This document shows positions 62,657 through 64,000 of a stretch of 64,000 nt of DNA, one piece after another. The position numbers and the translations under genes are program-made. Each line of letters begins with the position of its first letter. Position 1 is the first letter of the stretch. The stretch comes from JAOPZW01 sp963764585 (lineage in GTDB: Bacteria > Actinomycetota > Thermoleophilia > Solirubrobacterales > Solirubrobacteraceae). The notes under the pieces were generated by a model that saw only the letters and a program-made list of their open reading frames with translations, was not told the DNA's origin and made no database searches. The stretch is from assembly GCA_963764585.1 (NCBI GenBank), contig CAVXTB010000009.1, positions 62,001 through 126,000 on the forward strand, given 5' to 3'.

Positions 62657-64000
62657 ATGGCGCGCACACGCAACCGCTGGGGCTGGGGCTTTCAGGACGC
62701 CGCCATCGGCGCCGCCGATGCGCACGCCGCCGCGCCCGGCGTCGTCGAGATGCTCGGCTTCGGCTCCACCGACGTCGAGGAGCCGGTCGCGGAGCTCGCG
62801 CTCCCCGCGACACGCGTCGCGTGCCCGCCGGCGCTGGGGGCGATCTGCAGCACCGACGATCGTGACCGCGCGTGCCACAGCCTCGGCAAGTCCTACGTCG
62901 ACACGATCCGCGGGCTGCGCGGGCGCTACGACCACGTCGTCGATCTCGTCGCGCGCCCGCGCGTGGAGGTCGAGGTCGAGGCGGTGCTGGCCTGGGCGCA
63001 GGACGCCGGCGTCGCCGTGATCCCCTACGGCGGCGGGACGAGCGTCGTCGGCGGCGTCGAGCCGCGCGTTCCCGGGACGGCGAACGGCGCGCTGTCGCTC
63101 GACCTCGGCGCGCTGGATCGCGTCCTCGAGGTCGATCCGGTGTCGCGCTCGGCGCGCATCGAAGCCGGCGCTGCCGGGCCGCGCCTGGAGGAGCAGCTCG
63201 GCGCGCACGGCCTGACCATGCGCTTCTACCCGCAGTCCTTCGAGCTCTCGACGCTCGGGGGGTGGATCGCGACCCGCGCCGGCGGGCACTTCGCCACCGG
63301 CCCGACGCACGTCGACGACCTCGTCGAGGCGATCCGCGCGATCACGCCGACGGGGGCGTGGGCGTCGCGGCGGCTGCCCGGCTCGGGCGCGGGCCCGTCG
63401 CCCGACCGGCTGCTGCTCGGCTCGGAGGGGACCCTCGGCGTGATCACCGAGGCGTGGGTGCGCGTGCAGCCGCGCCCAGCGCACCGCGCGGGGCGCACCG
63501 TGCGCTTCGCGTCGTTCCCGGCCGGGGCCGAGGCGGTGCGCGCGATCGTGCAGGCGGGCCTCGAACCGGCCAACTGCCGGCTCATCGACGCGCTCGAGGC
63601 CGCGCAGACCGGTGCGGGCGACGGCGAGCGCGCCGTGCTCGTCCTGGGCTTCGAGTCGACCGACCATCCGGTCGAGGACGCGCTCGCACGCGCCCTGGAG
63701 CTGTGCCGCGACCACGGCGGCGTCGCCGACGAGCCGTCCGCCGGCGGCGCCGGCGCCTGGCGCGAGGCGTTCCTGCGCATGCCCTACCTGCGCGACATGC
63801 TCCTGCGCCTGGGGATCGTCTCGGACACCTTCGAGAGCGCGATCACCTGGGAGCGGCTGCCAGCGTTCCACGAGGCGGTCGTCGGCGCGACGCGCGCCGC
63901 GCTCGGCGAGCCCTGCCGCGTGACCTGCCGCTTCACGCACGTCTACCGCGACGGCCCCGCGCCCTACTTCACCGTGCTCGCGCCGGCCCGCCGCGGCGAC
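62657..64000 (+). CDS. FAD-linked oxidase, alkyldihydroxyacetonephosphate synthase-like (partial, 3' end beyond window)
   Basis: 448 codons are open to the window end with no stop. The start MARTRNRWGWGFQDAAIG is followed by the vanillyl-alcohol-oxidase type FAD domain: IPYGGGTSVVGGVEPRV, LSLDLGALDRVLEVD, the RFYPQSFELSTLGGWIATRAGGH segment (split) and LLLGSEGTLGVITEAWVRV. The C-terminal cap includes CRLIDALEAAQT and, at the edge, TCRFTHVYRDGPAPYFTVLA. It resembles AGPS, the ether-lipid enzyme, and related FAD-linked oxidases; which one cannot be decided from the part visible. Predicted leaderless (TAGGAT). Confidence 0.87.
   Translation, partial: MARTRNRWGWGFQDAAIGAADAHAAAPGVVEMLGFGSTDVEEPVAELALPATRVACPPALGAICSTDDRDRACHSLGKSYVDTIRGLRGRYDHVVDLVARPRVEVEVEAVLAWAQDAGVAVIPYGGGTSVVGGVEPRVPGTANGALSLDLGALDRVLEVDPVSRSARIEAGAAGPRLEEQLGAHGLTMRFYPQSFELSTLGGWIATRAGGHFATGPTHVDDLVEAIRAITPTGAWASRRLPGSGAGPSPDRLLLGSEGTLGVITEAWVRVQPRPAHRAGRTVRFASFPAGAEAVRAIVQAGLEPANCRLIDALEAAQTGAGDGERAVLVLGFESTDHPVEDALARALELCRDHGGVADEPSAGGAGAWREAFLRMPYLRDMLLRLGIVSDTFESAITWERLPAFHEAVVGATRAALGEPCRVTCRFTHVYRDGPAPYFTVLAPARRGD

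Overview
The window comes from a very GC-rich bacterium with strong G/C preference at third codon positions. Several genes point to the Actinomycetota, most likely class Thermoleophilia (Solirubrobacter/Conexibacter-like): endonuclease NucS, an E2-E1 fused 2-oxoglutarate dehydrogenase, a PucR regulator, many GTG starts, 4-bp ATGA/GTGA gene overlaps, and a TANNNT -10 hexamer 6-11 nt before many start codons that lack a Shine-Dalgarno sequence (predicted leaderless transcripts). The lineage call is inference. About 63 protein genes are supported. No rRNA, tRNA, CRISPR array, phage or transposase gene was seen.

Layout. 1-2639 (minus): branched-chain amino acid ABC transporter livF-livG-livH-livM (livM cut by the window edge), divergent from a PucR regulator. 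4010-9054 (minus): an overlapping acyl-CoA operon (acyl-CoA ligase, PHA synthase, alpha/beta hydrolase, glutaryl-CoA dehydrogenase-like enzyme). 9145-11562 (minus): two predicted beta-propeller proteins. 11727-17174 (plus): DUF4331 protein, TPR protein, NicO-type nickel/cobalt exporter, Fur-family regulator and NiCoT-like permease, a likely metal-homeostasis block. 17194-22418: HAD phosphatase, atypical SDR, MEDS protein, EttA ATPase, delta-60 repeat protein. 22508-24899: anchored coiled-coil protein and a NodI/NodJ-type ABC exporter. 25101-32198: SDR/TetR pair, J-domain/TPR protein, 2-hydroxyacid dehydrogenase, ThDP enzyme, aldehyde dehydrogenase.

32272-38925 is the most unusual part: a secreted glycosidase-like protein, a long palindromic repeat, a sarcosine-oxidase-like flavoenzyme, nucS, a proline-rich surface protein, and a protein joining an extracellular peptidoglycan-binding domain through one membrane helix to a catalytically degenerate serine-recombinase domain. 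Two sites resembling sigma-28 (FliA/SigD) promoters, with identical spacing, lie here.

39020-50668: DUF2461, metallo-hydrolase, crotonase, an MFS pump fused to a MarR-like domain, tandem S51 peptidases, an ECF sigma/VOC/ABM/MFS operon, YjbQ, a hydrolase-cyclase fusion and a solo MreB. A second, shorter copy of the palindromic repeat sits at 50697-50766; the two copies differ by three compensatory base-pair changes in their arms. 50755-64000: alkyltransferase-like protein, DUF1028, YceI with a tandem operator, FMN reductase, PurU, galactokinase, HAD phosphatase, the lipoyl-bearing 2-oxoglutarate dehydrogenase fusion, a cyclase-REC-LuxR fusion regulator, DUF3817, NUDIX, and an FAD-linked oxidase cut by the window end.

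Four to five divergent gene pairs share a compact promoter design in which the two opposing -10 hexamers overlap at one TA dinucleotide.
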